A stretch of 64,000 bases of DNA from Bacteroidaceae bacterium (GCA_017461345.1 JAFTYP010000016.1:32761-96760); one strand, 5' to 3'. Numbered from the stretch's first letter, positions 1 to 9,066 are shown. The notes: generated by a model from the letters alone, not told the origin. Numbers and translations are program-made.

Positions 1-85
1 TTGAATTGATGCGTGGGTTCTTGATAAAGGCATAATAAGCACGATAAATAAGTGCATATGCGTCGAGTAAATAGAGTTTCTGCAT
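1..85 (-). CDS. polA: DNA polymerase I, N-terminal fragment (runs off the window)
   Basis: Reading the minus strand from the ATG at 83-85 gives MQKLYLLDAYALIYRAYYAF followed by IKNPRINS, the start of the 5'-nuclease domain of Bacteroidetes DNA polymerase I (the LLDAYALIYRAYYA block carries the first metal-binding Asp). An AGAAAGGAA stretch just upstream could serve as ribosome binding site. Only 28 codons are present; the rest lies left of the window. The enzyme does gap filling and Okazaki fragment processing. It is transcribed away from the polyprenyl synthase gene at 175, so the two share the intervening control region. Identification rests on the short but very characteristic N-terminus. 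Confidence 0.85.
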   Translation of the reverse strand, partial: MQKLYLLDAYALIYRAYYAFIKNPRINS

Positions 86-147
86 CGTTTCCTTTCTTTT
101 TATTTGGTAAAATTAAAGAAAAAATATGAAAGATGCGCTTTTTTATG

Positions 148-155
148 TAATTTTG
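148..155 (+). promoter_or_regulatory. TAnnTTTG -7 promoter element
   Basis: TAATTTTG matches the Bacteroidetes -7 consensus TAnnTTTG and ends 19 bp before the ATG at 175. No clear TTTG -33 element is seen at the expected distance. Confidence 0.5.
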
Positions 156-174
156 CAGCCTAAAGATTATATAA

Positions 175-1149
175 ATGGAGGTACTGGAACAAATCAAGGC
201 ACCTGTTTCTGCCGAAATGGAACAGTTCAACGAAGTATTCCGGCAGACGCTTTGCAGCGACAATGTTATGCTGCAAAAGGCAGTGGAACACCTCATGAAA
301 GCACCCGGAAAGCAAGTCCGTCCGATGCTTGTGATGTTGGCTGCTCGCACGGTTGGAAAGGTAAACGACCAGGTTATCCGTGTTGCGCTTGCTTTGGAGA
401 TGCTCCATACGGCTTCTCTTGTTCACGACGATGTGGTGGACGAAAGTGATCGTCGCCGTGGATTGCCTTCGATTAGTGCTTTACTCTCCAACCAGGTTGC
501 TGTTCTTGCCGGTGATTTCATTTTGAGCAAGGCGCTGGAGTGTGCTGCTCAGACAAACGATTTGCGCATTGTGCAACACATATCCAGGCTTGGCCAAACG
601 CTTGCCGAGGGCGAACTGCTGCAACTTGAGAGCCAGGACTCTGTGGAACTTTCGGAATCGGCTTACTTCGACATCATCAGCCGAAAGACTGCCAGTTTGT
701 TTTCCGTCAGTGCGCGGCTTGGTGTGCTTGCGGCCGGTGGTTCGGAGGCAGAGGCGGAGCGCATGGCGCAGTTCGGCAAACTCATAGGCATCTGCTTCCA
801 GTTGCGCGACGATGTATTCGATTATGGCACGGCGGAGGTGGGGAAACCGGTCTGCAGCGATATGCGTGAGGGCAAACTCACTTTGCCTGTTATTTATGCG
901 CTCAACCATTCGGACGAGGCTTCGTCGTTCCGTGAGACTGCTTTGAAGGTGCGTCGTGGCGAGGCAACGCAGGAGGAGATTCGCCAACTGATGGACTTTG
1001 CTGTGCAAGAGGGTGGTCTGGATTATGCTGTTTGGCACATGAAGGACATGCAGGGCATGGCCGACGGACTTATTCCGGAGGACATCGACGGGCAGATTGG
1101 TGATGCTCTCCATCTGTTGGCTTCTTTTGTGGCAGACAGAACGCTGTGA
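175..1149 (+). CDS. ispB: Polyprenyl (octaprenyl-type) diphosphate synthase
   Basis: Trans-isoprenyl diphosphate synthase of 324 residues; it would condense isopentenyl diphosphate units onto an allylic primer to make the long side chain of menaquinone. Both aspartate-rich motifs are visible: DDVVD at residues 85-89 and DDVFD at 212-216 in FQLRDDVFDY. The GKQVRP substrate-binding block is at about 45-50. Length is normal for the family. The last codons overlap the GTG start of gluQ, so the two are co-transcribed. Menaquinone would feed the quinone-dependent fumarate reductase encoded nearby, but that link is inference. Chain length cannot be read from the sequence, so the symbol is by homology. 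Confidence 0.88.
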   Translation: MEVLEQIKAPVSAEMEQFNEVFRQTLCSDNVMLQKAVEHLMKAPGKQVRPMLVMLAARTVGKVNDQVIRVALALEMLHTASLVHDDVVDESDRRRGLPSISALLSNQVAVLAGDFILSKALECAAQTNDLRIVQHISRLGQTLAEGELLQLESQDSVELSESAYFDIISRKTASLFSVSARLGVLAAGGSEAEAERMAQFGKLIGICFQLRDDVFDYGTAEVGKPVCSDMREGKLTLPVIYALNHSDEASSFRETALKVRRGEATQEEIRQLMDFAVQEGGLDYAVWHMKDMQGMADGLIPEDIDGQIGDALHLLASFVADRTL

Positions 1150-2057
1150 TTTCCAACAATGTTATAGGCAGGTTTGCGCCTTCTCCGACGGGGAGGATGC
1201 ACTTGGGCAACGTGTTTTGTGCCTTGCTTTCGTGGCTTTCTGCCAGGAGCAAGGGCGGGCGTTGGCTTTTGCGCATTGAGGACCTCGACCCCGACCGCTC
1301 GCGCAAGGCGTTTGCCGAGCAACTGCAGGACGACCTGCTATGGCTTGGTCTGCCGTGGGACGGCGACATCATCTGGCAGAGCGAACGCCACGATATCTAT
1401 CTGCAATACCTGGAGAAACTGGAGAAGGACGGGCTTACCTATCCGTGTTTCTGCACCCGTGCTGACATTATGGCTACGCAGGCTCCGCATGAAAGCGACG
1501 GACGCATCGTCTATGCGGGTACTTGCAGGGGCAGATTGCTCGATGAAACCGACAAAAACAGGGCGTCTGCCGTCCGTCTTATCGTGCCCGATTGCGACAT
1601 CACCTTCTGCGACGGACACTATGGACCTCAGTGCATCAACCTTGCCCGCCACTGTGGCGACTATATTCTGCGACGCAAGGATGGTGCATGGGCTTATCAA
1701 CTTGCTGTGGTTCTGGACGATGCGTTGATGGGCGTGACGGAGGTTGTTCGTGGCAGAGACCTTCTGCTCAGCACTCCGCAGCAGTTGCATCTCTACCGGA
1801 CACTGGGCTTCGACGAGCCGACATTCTGCCATCATCCTCTGTTGACAAACGAGGCGGGGCAGCGACTCTGCAAGCGCGACCTCTCGCTCGACCTGGGATG
1901 TCTGCGCCAGAAACACAAAAATGCCGATGAAATCGTAGGTTTTCTCGCCTATCTGGCCGGTATTCTGCCCGAGCCGACCCCTACCCTTCCCCAAGACCTT
2001 CTGCCCCTTTTCGACTGGCAGAAAGTACCCCTCGACGACATCACTGCAAGCCTCTGA
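1146..2057 (+). CDS. gluQ: Glutamyl-Q tRNA(Asp) synthetase
   Basis: Truncated GluRS paralog of 303 residues that attaches glutamate to queuosine in tRNA(Asp). Visible: the class I signature region GRFAPSPTGRMHLGN near the N-terminus, the CFCTRA...YAGTCRG zinc site at about 100-125 that separates GluQ from GluRS, and the KMSKS-equivalent RLCKRD. There is no anticodon-binding domain, as expected. The start is GTG at 1146, overlapping the upstream stop in a GTGA arrangement, which implies translational coupling. A 22-bp repeat array begins 8 bp after the stop codon. Confidence 0.9.
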   Translation: MISNNVIGRFAPSPTGRMHLGNVFCALLSWLSARSKGGRWLLRIEDLDPDRSRKAFAEQLQDDLLWLGLPWDGDIIWQSERHDIYLQYLEKLEKDGLTYPCFCTRADIMATQAPHESDGRIVYAGTCRGRLLDETDKNRASAVRLIVPDCDITFCDGHYGPQCINLARHCGDYILRRKDGAWAYQLAVVLDDALMGVTEVVRGRDLLLSTPQQLHLYRTLGFDEPTFCHHPLLTNEAGQRLCKRDLSLDLGCLRQKHKNADEIVGFLAYLAGILPEPTPTLPQDLLPLFDWQKVPLDDITASL

Positions 2058-2061
2058 AAAT

Positions 2062-2147
2062 AATGGTTAACCTTTCTGCCGATAATGCTTAACCATTATT
2101 GCCAAAACCCTTAACCATTCTGCCCGGAATGGTTAACCTATTTTTCC
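2062..2147. repeat. 22-bp-pitch palindromic array A (4 units)
   Basis: Cores start at 2065 (GGTTAACC), 2087 (GCTTAACC), 2109 (CCTTAACC) and 2131 (GGTTAACC), each exactly 22 bp apart. Linkers carry the recurring TGCC tract. The array sits between the convergent genes gluQ and the minus-strand gene at 2259, directly after the gluQ stop. Confidence 0.95.
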
Positions 2148-2164
2148 AACAACCCAGTGGATGC

Positions 2165-2200
2165 AAAAAAGGGAACCGCCCGTGGCGACTCCCTTTCGTT
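2165..2200 (-). terminator. Intrinsic terminator for the small minus-strand membrane gene
   Basis: Read on the minus strand, AAAGGGA, then CGCC, a short loop, GGCG and TCCCTTT form a stem that runs into six T. It lies downstream of the minus-strand gene ending at 2259 and is the right shape for a Rho-independent terminator. Confidence 0.65.
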
Positions 2201-2258
2201 TGGTATAGGTGGATTTACGTAGCGTTATGTCAGTCCGACATCACAGCCTTTTTCCCCA

Positions 2259-2537
2259 TTATTTGAGTACGTATCTGACGGCTTTATAGAGGAAGAAAAG
2301 TTCAACGGCTGCGATGGCTCCCCAGAAGAGAGTTGGAACGATTTCGGGAACCATCACCGAAGTGATGAAGCAAATCAGCGGTGCAACCACAGGCAAAAAC
2401 GGCATCTGCCAGCACTCCAGCGCCATCATCGTGAACGGAACCGCGTGACACAGAATCAGCAGCAGTACAACAACGCTGCAAACAAAGTAAACGATGTACA
2501 ACACGCTGAGAACTTTCCATAAATTTGTTGCTTTCAT
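2259..2537 (-). CDS. Small hydrophobic protein, function unknown
   Basis: A 92-residue protein with at least two, probably three, hydrophobic stretches (about residues 8-30, 43-62 and 66-85), so likely a small inner-membrane protein. No family recognised. The frame is supported by its own terminator at 2165-2200 and by lying apart from the frd operon, from which the terminator at 2626-2671 separates it. The start ATG has no clear ribosome binding site. Could be species-specific. Confidence 0.55.
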   Translation of the reverse strand: MKATNLWKVLSVLYIVYFVCSVVVLLLILCHAVPFTMMALECWQMPFLPVVAPLICFITSVMVPEIVPTLFWGAIAAVELFFLYKAVRYVLK

Positions 2538-2625
2538 AAGAAATAAAATTAAGGGTGAGTATTAAAAACATTCTACATAAATAACGAAACTTCTGCCACC
2601 ATTATTATCCCCTTAACATTTTTAA

Positions 2626-2671
2626 AGAAAAAAAACGCCCACCCTGCTATCTGAAAAAGAGCAGGATGGGG
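2626..2671 (-). terminator. Intrinsic terminator of the frd/sdh operon
   Basis: On the minus strand CCCATCCTGCT and AGCAGGGTGGG pair (one G-U step) around an 11-nt loop and are followed, a few bases on, by a run of nine T. It lies about 90 bp after the stop of the iron-sulfur subunit gene. Confidence 0.8.
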
Positions 2672-2762
2672 TTTAATATACTACAAGCATTCAGTCTGCA
2701 AACTTGCCGGTGGCGAACATCTTCGCACAGGGCATTGTCAGGCAGACAAGGCTATGCTTTCG

Positions 2763-3521
2763 TTAGTCAGCAAGTTTTGCGCTGATGAACTCACGGTTCA
2801 GGCGGGCAATGTTGCTGATGGTCTCGCACTTGGGGCACACGGCTTCGCAGGCACGGGTGTTGGTGCAGTTGCCGAAGCCCAGTTCGTCCATCTTGGCCAC
2901 CATAGCCTTTGCACGTCGTGCAGCCTCTGCCTTGCCCTGGGGAAGCAGAGCAAGTTGGCTCACCTTGGAACTTACGAAGAGCATGGCAGAACCGTTCTTG
3001 CAGGCTGCAACGCAAGCACCGCAACCGATGCAGCTGGCGCAGTCCATAGCCTCGTCGGCATCATCCTTCGGGATGAGAATGGCATTGGCATCCTGAGCCT
3101 GGCCGGTGCGAACAGTCGTATAACCGCCTGCCTGCATAATCTTATCGAAGGCATTGCGGTCCACCATGCAGTCCTTGATGACAGGGAAACCGGCAGAACG
3201 CCAGGGTTCTACGGTGATAGTCTCGCCGTCCTTGAACTTACGCATGTACAACTGGCAGGTTGTGGCACCACGCTCCGTCTTGCCATGAGGCGTACCGTTG
3301 ATGTAGAGCGAGCACATGCCGCAGATACCTTCGCGGCAATCGTGGTCGAAGACGAAAGGCTCCTTGCCCTCGCTTATGAGTTCCTCGTTCATAATGTCGA
3401 GCGCCTCAAGGAAAGAGGTGTCGTCGGGAATGTTCTTCAACTCGTGTGTGTCGAAGTGACCCTTTTCCTTAGGGCCGTTCTGCTTCCAGAACTTAATTGT
3501 AACAGATATATTCTTTGCCAT
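2763..3521 (-). CDS. frdB: Fumarate reductase/succinate dehydrogenase iron-sulfur subunit
   Basis: Electron-transfer subunit of 252 residues. The plant-type 2Fe-2S site is CREGICGMC at 62-70 with a fourth Cys near 89; two further clusters are supplied by [10 protein letters not shown] at 161-170 with C174 and by C219/C225/C229/C232. It passes electrons between the flavoprotein and the membrane cytochrome b. Last gene of a minus-strand operon, 2 bp after frdA. In anaerobic Bacteroidales this complex normally works as a menaquinol-linked fumarate reductase; direction cannot be proven from sequence, so sdhB is an equally valid name. Confidence 0.93.
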   Translation of the reverse strand: MAKNISVTIKFWKQNGPKEKGHFDTHELKNIPDDTSFLEALDIMNEELISEGKEPFVFDHDCREGICGMCSLYINGTPHGKTERGATTCQLYMRKFKDGETITVEPWRSAGFPVIKDCMVDRNAFDKIMQAGGYTTVRTGQAQDANAILIPKDDADEAMDCASCIGCGACVAACKNGSAMLFVSSKVSQLALLPQGKAEAARRAKAMVAKMDELGFGNCTNTRACEAVCPKCETISNIARLNREFISAKLAD

Positions 3522-3523
3522 GA

Positions 3524-5506
3524 CTAATTCTTGTAATTACGTGTCTGAACCTTGATTGCTTCATACTTGAGGGGTTCCTTTATGAGTTCGGGAGCCTTGT
3601 CGTCGCTGCCCTGATAATCCCAGCAGCCAACGTAGAAGAAGTTCTCGTCGTCGCGCTTTGCCTCGCCTTCCTCTGTCTGATGCTCCTCGCGGAAGTGGCC
3701 GCCGCAACTCTCCTCACGGTGCAAAGCATCGTAAGCCACAAGTTCGCCCATCAGGATGAAGTCGCGAAGGTGGATAGCCTTGTCGAGTTCAACATTGAGA
3801 CCTTCCTTAGAACCGGGAATAAACAAGTTGGTGTCGAACTCCTTACGAAGTTCTTTCAGCAACTTCAGGCCTTCCTCCAAGCCTTCCTTCGTGCGGCCCA
3901 TGCCGACATGCTCCCACATGATGTGGCCGAGTTCCTTGTGGATGGAGTCAACACTGCGCTTACCCTTGATGCTCATCAGGCGGTCAATCTCCTTCTCGAC
4001 AGCCTTCTCTGCCTCGGCAAACTCAGGCATATCGGTGGACAGACGCGGCCAGATGTTCTGGTCGGCAAGGTAGTTCTGTATGGTATAAGGCAGTACGAAG
4101 TAACCGTCGGCCAAGCCTTGCATGAGTGCAGAAGCACCAAGACGGTTGGCACCATGGTCGGAGAAGTTACACTCACCGATGGCGAAAAGACCGGGAATAG
4201 TAGTCTGAAGTTCGTAGTCAACCCAAACACCGCCCATGGTATAGTGGATGGCGGGGAAGATCATCATCGGGTGGTAATAGTCAACACCATTCTTCGTGCA
4301 AGCCTTCTCGCCCGGATTGACGTCGGTAATCTCCTCATACATATCGAAGAGGTTGCCGTAGCGCTGAAGGATTTCGTCGATACCCAGACGCTGAATACTC
4401 TCGCTGAAGTCGAGGAACACGGCAAGACCGGTGTTGTTCACACCAAAGCCCTTGTCGCAACGTTCCTTCGCTGCGCGAGATGCAACGTCACGGGGAACAA
4501 GGTTGCCGAAAGCAGGATAACGGCGCTCCAGGTAGTAGTCGCGGTCCTCTTCGGGAATCTCATAACCCTGCTTTGTGCCAGCCTGCAATGCCTTTGCGTC
4601 TTCCAACTTCTTCGGAACCCAGATACGGCCATCGTTACGCAACGATTCGGACATAAGAGTCAACTTAGACTGCTTGTCGCCATGAACAGGAATACAAGTG
4701 GGGTGAATCTGAACGTAAGAAGGATTAGCCATCATGGCACCCTTGCGGAAGCACTGAATAGCAGCCGTGCAGTTACAACCCATAGCATTTGTAGAAAGGA
4801 AGTAAGCATTGCCATAGCCACCGGTTGCAATAACAACAGCATTTGCGCTGAAGCGTTCCAACTTGCCGGTTACAAGATTCTTGGCAATGATACCACGGGC
4901 TCTGCCGTCAACAACAACGACGTCTTCCATCTCATAACGGGTAAAGAGTTTTACCTTGCCACGCTGAACTTCCTTGCTCAAAGAAGAGTAAGCACCGAGA
5001 AGCAACTGCTGGCCGGTCTGACCTTTAGCATAGAAGGTACGGCTTACCTGTGCACCACCGAAAGAACGGTTTGCCAGCATGCCGCCATATTCGCGAGCAA
5101 AGGGAACGCCTTGTGCCACACATTGGTCGATGATGTCGTTGCTCACTTCTGCCAAACGATAGACGTTTGCTTCACGAGCACGGTAGTCACCGCCTTTCAC
5201 AGTGTCGTAGAAGAGGCGATAAACGGAGTCGCCGTCGTTCTGATAGTTCTTTGCGGCATTGATACCACCCTGTGCTGCAATGGAGTGTGCACGGCGGGGG
5301 CTGTCCTGAATGCAGAAGTTATATACGTTGAAGCCCATTTCGGCAAGCGAAGCGGCTGCACTGGCACCTGCCAGACCGGTGCCGACAACGATGACGTCGA
5401 GTTTAAGTTTGTTCTTGGGGTTCACCAGGCGTTGGTGTGCCTTGTAGTTGGACCATTTCTCTGCTATTGGTCCTTCGGGGATTTTGGAATCTATTGTCTT
5501 TGCCAT
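3524..5506 (-). CDS. frdA: Fumarate reductase/succinate dehydrogenase flavoprotein subunit
   Basis: FAD-binding catalytic subunit of 660 residues, interconverting fumarate and succinate. The dinucleotide-binding motif [15 protein letters not shown] is at about 40-55; the segment [15 protein letters not shown] near 70-85 contains the His expected to hold FAD covalently. HPTCIPVHG and [11 protein letters not shown] are substrate/FAD contacts conserved in the family. The length matches the Bacteroidetes form, which is longer than the E. coli enzyme. It lies between the cytochrome b gene upstream and the FeS gene 2 bp downstream. A 614-codon antisense open frame here is a coding-bias shadow. Confidence 0.94.
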   Translation of the reverse strand: MAKTIDSKIPEGPIAEKWSNYKAHQRLVNPKNKLKLDVIVVGTGLAGASAAASLAEMGFNVYNFCIQDSPRRAHSIAAQGGINAAKNYQNDGDSVYRLFYDTVKGGDYRAREANVYRLAEVSNDIIDQCVAQGVPFAREYGGMLANRSFGGAQVSRTFYAKGQTGQQLLLGAYSSLSKEVQRGKVKLFTRYEMEDVVVVDGRARGIIAKNLVTGKLERFSANAVVIATGGYGNAYFLSTNAMGCNCTAAIQCFRKGAMMANPSYVQIHPTCIPVHGDKQSKLTLMSESLRNDGRIWVPKKLEDAKALQAGTKQGYEIPEEDRDYYLERRYPAFGNLVPRDVASRAAKERCDKGFGVNNTGLAVFLDFSESIQRLGIDEILQRYGNLFDMYEEITDVNPGEKACTKNGVDYYHPMMIFPAIHYTMGGVWVDYELQTTIPGLFAIGECNFSDHGANRLGASALMQGLADGYFVLPYTIQNYLADQNIWPRLSTDMPEFAEAEKAVEKEIDRLMSIKGKRSVDSIHKELGHIMWEHVGMGRTKEGLEEGLKLLKELRKEFDTNLFIPGSKEGLNVELDKAIHLRDFILMGELVAYDALHREESCGGHFREEHQTEEGEAKRDDENFFYVGCWDYQGSDDKAPELIKEPLKYEAIKVQTRNYKN

Positions 5507-5550
5507 GATTTTGGTAGATTATAGATTAATGGATTAGTTTAGTTATATAA

Positions 5551-6279
5551 TTAGCAAAGGCCACCTGCATGGCAAGCGTTGGCAACATTGACAACATCGT
5601 TGAAGTCGCAGGGACGATAGCCGAAGCAGTATGCAACGGCAACGGCGGCGAACATCAGGATAATGATGGTGGATACGATGCAACTGATGGCACGCCAGCG
5701 GTTGAACCATACTTTGCCACTCCAGCCGAGGGTTTGCATTGAACTCCACAAACCGTGGTTGAGGTGCATCCAAAGGGCAGCAAGCCAAACGAGATAGATG
5801 ACGGTGTAGCATGGGCAGGAGAAGGTTTCTGCTATCCAGTACACGCCGTTTGTTGCGAGTTCGTGGTTGCCTGTGCATGGCACGAGTTCAACGAGCATCA
5901 TCTTTGCCCAGAAGTTGTAGAGGTGAAGTCCCATGCCAAGGATGACGATGATGCCGAGGACAAGCATGTTTTGGCTGGCCCATTCTACTTTCTTGGGCTT
6001 GCTGGTCACTGCGTAGCGGTCTGTGCCGCGTGCTTTCCAGTTCTGGAATGTCAGCCAGAAGGCGAAGATGAAGTGCAGAACCACAAGACCTGCCAGGCCG
6101 ACTGTTGCTGCCACGGCATACCAGTTGGCACCCAAGAAGCCACAAATCATGTTGTAGCCTTCGGCACTGATAAGAGCCACTACGTTCATTGACGCGTGGA
6201 ACAGCAGGAAGAGAATCAGGGCGATGCCGGTTAAGGACATCACAACTTTCCTGCCGATTGATGAATTAATTAACCACAT
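5551..6279 (-). CDS. frdC: Fumarate reductase/succinate dehydrogenase cytochrome b subunit
   Basis: Membrane anchor of 242 residues with five hydrophobic segments, of the single-polypeptide type (as in Wolinella and Bacteroides) that carries heme b and the menaquinone site. MSLTGIALILFLLFHASMN at the N-terminus supplies a heme-ligand His; further candidate His lie in LHFIFAFW, GLHLYNF and HLNHGLW. First gene of the operon frdC-frdA-frdB, with a TAnnTTTG promoter about 76 bp upstream. Confidence 0.9.
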   Translation of the reverse strand: MWLINSSIGRKVVMSLTGIALILFLLFHASMNVVALISAEGYNMICGFLGANWYAVAATVGLAGLVVLHFIFAFWLTFQNWKARGTDRYAVTSKPKKVEWASQNMLVLGIIVILGMGLHLYNFWAKMMLVELVPCTGNHELATNGVYWIAETFSCPCYTVIYLVWLAALWMHLNHGLWSSMQTLGWSGKVWFNRWRAISCIVSTIIILMFAAVAVAYCFGYRPCDFNDVVNVANACHAGGLC

Positions 6280-6354
6280 AGAAAAATTGAATTAAGTTAT
6301 ATTTAGTGTTACTTTTCTTCGCGTACGTACCTATTTTAGGGTATATGTCGAAGG

Positions 6355-6362
6355 CAAAAGTA
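6355..6362 (-). promoter_or_regulatory. TAnnTTTG promoter of the frd operon
   Basis: On the minus strand TACTTTTG matches TAnnTTTG; a TTG lies about 20-22 bp further upstream. The same octamer, TACTTTTG, is used on the plus strand for mnmG 54 bp away, so the two divergent units have identical -7 elements. Confidence 0.6.
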
Positions 6363-6415
6363 CACAAAAAAGGTTAAATGAGCAACTTTTTTAAGGAAAT
6401 GTTGGCAGAAATGCC

Positions 6416-6423
6416 TACTTTTG
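6416..6423 (+). promoter_or_regulatory. TAnnTTTG promoter of mnmG
   Basis: TACTTTTG, a TAnnTTTG match, ends 29 bp before the mnmG ATG. No convincing TTTG -33 element at the right spacing. Confidence 0.5.
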
Positions 6424-6451
6424 TACGTTATTTTGATGAGCCTAAGAACGA

Positions 6452-8374
6452 ATGGAATACAAATACGACGTAATTGTTGTTGGTGCCGGCCATGCCGGAT
6501 GTGAGGCTGCTGCGGCTGCTGCGAGGTTGGGTGCGAGGACGTGTCTCATTACGATGGACATGAACAAGATTGCCCAAATGAGTTGTAATCCTGCCATTGG
6601 TGGCATTGCCAAAGGGCAGATTGTTCGCGAGATTGATGCTTTGGGCGGCCACACAGGTGAGGTGACGGATGCCACAGCCATACAGTTCCGTATGTTGAAC
6701 CGTTCGAAGGGGCCTGCCATGTGGAGTCCCAGGGCGCAGTGCGACAGGGCAAAATTCATTTGGGCCTGGCGTGAAATCCTCGAGAATACGGAGAATCTCT
6801 CTATCTGGCAAGACCAGGTTGTGGAACTGCTCACGGAGGAAACGAAAACTTCACTGCAGAAGTTGCCGAACTTCACTGCAGAAGTTGCCAAACTTCACGT
6901 GTGTGGTTTGCGAACCATACAGGGGGTTGTTTTCAAGGCACCTTGTGTGGTGATTACTGCCGGCACGTTTCTCAACGGTCTGATGCACATCGGTCGCACC
7001 AGGATTCCCGGTGGCCGTTGTGCCGAACTGCCGAGTCTGTATCTCTCGGAGAGCATTGCTGCCTGTGGTATTACCGTGGACAGAATGAAGACGGGCACGC
7101 CTGTCCGTATCGATGGCCGTTCGGTGGACTTTTCTCTCATGCAGCGTCAGGATGGAGAACAAGACTTCCATAAGTTCTCCTACATGGGCGAGCCGCGTAT
7201 GTTGCCGCAGTTGCCGTGTTGGATTACCTATACAAACGAGCAGGTGCACGACAGGCTTCGGGCTGCCCTACCCGACTCTCCGCTCTACAATGGGCAGATT
7301 CAGAGCATCGGTCCACGCTACTGTCCGAGCATCGAAACGAAACTTGTCACTTTTGCCGAACGCACTGAACATCAGTTGTTTCTGGAGCCGGAAGGCGGTT
7401 CTACACAGGAGTTTTACCTGAATGGCTTTTCGAGTTCGCTCCCCATCGATGCGCAGATTGAGGCTTTGAAGTTGATTCCGGCTTTCCGCAACCTGCAGAT
7501 ATATCGTCCGGGCTATGCCATAGAATACGATTTCTTCGACCCCACTCAACTTCGCCACTCGCTGGAGTCGAAAGTTGTGGATGGCCTTTTCATGGCCGGC
7601 CAGGTGAATGGCACCACGGGCTACGAGGAGGCTGCGGGACAAGGCTTGGTGGCGGGTGTCAATGCGGCACGCAAAGTCGGCGGACAGGAGCCTTTTGTGA
7701 TGCGCAGAGACGAGTCGTATATCGGGGTCTTGATAGACGACCTTGTGACGAAGGGCGTGGACGAGCCGTACCGTATGTTCACCTCTCGTGCCGAATATCG
7801 CATCCTTTTGCGTCAGGACGATGCCGATGCTCGCCTCACGCAGCGCAGTTACGAAATGGGTTTGGCTACGCGAGAGCGTCTCGACCACTGGCTGACGAAG
7901 AAGCAGGCCATCGAGGAACTCGAGTCTTTCTGCGCCCAATACAGCGTGAAGGCTGCTTATGTCAACGACGGACTGCAGGCTCTGGGCAGCGAACCCTTGC
8001 AGCGTGGCTGCAAACTCATCGACCTGGTGATGCGTCCGCAACTGACGCTTTCCAATCTCGCTCCGCTCATTCCGGCTTTGGCTGCCAAGATGAACAGCAT
8101 TGCAGACCGTCGCGAGGAAATCGTGGAGGCCGCAGAAGTGCGCATGAAATACAGCGGATACATACGCCGCGAAAAGGAGATTGCCGACAAAATCCAGCGT
8201 CTGGAGAACATACGCATCAGGGGGCGTTTCAACTACAACGACATACAGTCGCTCAGCACAGAAGCCCGTCAGAAACTGACTCGCATTGATCCCGAGACAA
8301 TGGCACAGGCCAGCCGAATTCCAGGCGTAAGCCCCAGCGACATCAATGTGCTGCTGGTGATGATGAACCGTTAA
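6452..8374 (+). CDS. mnmG: tRNA U34 carboxymethylaminomethyl modification enzyme MnmG (GidA)
   Basis: FAD- and NADH-dependent enzyme, partner of MnmE, that adds the (carboxymethyl)aminomethyl group to wobble U34 of tRNAs. Visible: VIVVGAGHAGCEAAAAAARLG (the FAD motif at about 8-28), IGGIAKGQIVREIDALGG, the TAGTFLNGLMHIG block and the C-terminal helical domain ending in SRIPGVSPSDINVLL. 640 residues, slightly longer than usual. The excess includes an insertion at about residues 132-149 encoded by a 22-bp-pitch repeat (6847-6896). A parS-like palindrome overlaps the stop codon. Confidence 0.95.
   Translation: MEYKYDVIVVGAGHAGCEAAAAAARLGARTCLITMDMNKIAQMSCNPAIGGIAKGQIVREIDALGGHTGEVTDATAIQFRMLNRSKGPAMWSPRAQCDRAKFIWAWREILENTENLSIWQDQVVELLTEETKTSLQKLPNFTAEVAKLHVCGLRTIQGVVFKAPCVVITAGTFLNGLMHIGRTRIPGGRCAELPSLYLSESIAACGITVDRMKTGTPVRIDGRSVDFSLMQRQDGEQDFHKFSYMGEPRMLPQLPCWITYTNEQVHDRLRAALPDSPLYNGQIQSIGPRYCPSIETKLVTFAERTEHQLFLEPEGGSTQEFYLNGFSSSLPIDAQIEALKLIPAFRNLQIYRPGYAIEYDFFDPTQLRHSLESKVVDGLFMAGQVNGTTGYEEAAGQGLVAGVNAARKVGGQEPFVMRRDESYIGVLIDDLVTKGVDEPYRMFTSRAEYRILLRQDDADARLTQRSYEMGLATRERLDHWLTKKQAIEELESFCAQYSVKAAYVNDGLQALGSEPLQRGCKLIDLVMRPQLTLSNLAPLIPALAAKMNSIADRREEIVEAAEVRMKYSGYIRREKEIADKIQRLENIRIRGRFNYNDIQSLSTEARQKLTRIDPETMAQASRIPGVSPSDINVLLVMMNR
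6847..6896 (+). repeat. 22-bp tandem repeat inside mnmG
   Basis: AACTTC starts at 6847, 6869 and 6891, exactly 22 bp apart. The first two units are identical and each holds the inverted repeat AACTTC/GAAGTT around a CTGCAG centre followed by TTGCC. It is translated in frame between the active-site blocks of MnmG, where homologues have a shorter loop. Pitch and TTGCC box match the intergenic arrays, though the core differs. Confidence 0.85.
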
Positions 8375-8389
8375 GTTTCACGTGAAACA
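8374..8389. promoter_or_regulatory. parS-like partition site (ParB binding site)
   Basis: The bases AGTTTCACGTGAAACA contain the perfect 14-bp palindrome GTTTCACGTGAAAC and match the widely conserved parS consensus TGTTTCACGTGAAACA at 15 of 16 positions. The site overlaps the last base of mnmG and lies in the gap before apt. parS sites cluster near chromosome origins, and mnmG is often an origin-proximal gene. No second copy was seen in the window, and parA/parB are not here. Confidence 0.75.
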
Positions 8390-8420
8390 ATCTTACAACA
8401 TATAGCATAAAACACTGAAC

Positions 8421-8951
8421 ATGAGCAAGGAACTGCTACTGAAAAATCTTCGCAACGTACCGGACTTTCCCGTGCCCGGCATACAGTTCAAGGACGTAAG
8501 CACGCTGTATAAAGACGCCGAATGTATGAGGGTGATGGTCGACGAACTGTACGAACTCTACAAGGACAAAGGCATCACCAAGGTCGTAGGCATAGAGAGT
8601 CGTGGCTTCGTCGTAGGCGCTGCGCTTGCAGTCAGGCTGGGTGCCGGCTTCGTCATGTGTCGCAAACCCGGAAAACTGCCAGCCGAGACGCGGCAGGAAA
8701 GCTACATGAAAGAGTACGGCAAGGACACCATTGAGATTCACACCGACGCCATCAACGAGTCGGATGTAGTGCTCCTCCACGACGACCTCCTTGCCACAGG
8801 CGGCAGCATGAAGGCGGCCTATAACCTCGTTAAGCAGTTCTGTCCCAAGAATATATACGTCAACTTCATCATCGAACTGACCATCGAAGGCCTGAATGGC
8901 AGGGCAGTTTTCGACAAGGACACAGAGGTGACGGCACTCCTGACAATCTGA
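8421..8951 (+). CDS. apt: Adenine phosphoribosyltransferase
   Basis: Purine salvage enzyme (176 residues) converting adenine and PRPP to AMP. The PRPP-binding loop VVLLHDDLLATGG is at 116-128, and the family block ESRGFVVGAALA at 59-70. RKPGKLP near 81-87 is the flexible loop. Full family length. It stands between mnmG and a 22-bp array that begins about 30 bp after the stop. Confidence 0.94.
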   Translation: MSKELLLKNLRNVPDFPVPGIQFKDVSTLYKDAECMRVMVDELYELYKDKGITKVVGIESRGFVVGAALAVRLGAGFVMCRKPGKLPAETRQESYMKEYGKDTIEIHTDAINESDVVLLHDDLLATGGSMKAAYNLVKQFCPKNIYVNFIIELTIEGLNGRAVFDKDTEVTALLTI

Positions 8952-8980
8952 GTCGAAACACACCCGCAGCCTGTCTCTCG

Positions 8981-9066
8981 GAAAAGGTTAACCATTATTG
9001 GCAAAACCCTTAACCATTCCGGGCGAAAAGGTTAACCATTCTGGCCAAAAACCTTAACCTATTTCA
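8981..9066. repeat. 22-bp-pitch palindromic array B (4 units)
   Basis: Cores start at 8986 (GGTTAACC), 9008 (CCTTAACC), 9030 (GGTTAACC) and 9052 (CCTTAACC), exactly 22 bp apart, alternating two core types. It lies between apt and uvrC, which point the same way. Confidence 0.95.

Noticed and set aside
2062-2147. Interpretation of the 22-bp arrays as CRISPR
   Set aside because: Repeats are only 8 bp, spacers 14 bp and similar to one another, the pitch is far too short, and no cas genes are present.
3680-5524. 614-codon frame antisense to the flavoprotein gene
   Set aside because: The minus-strand frame has clear FrdA motifs; the antisense frame is produced by its codon choice.
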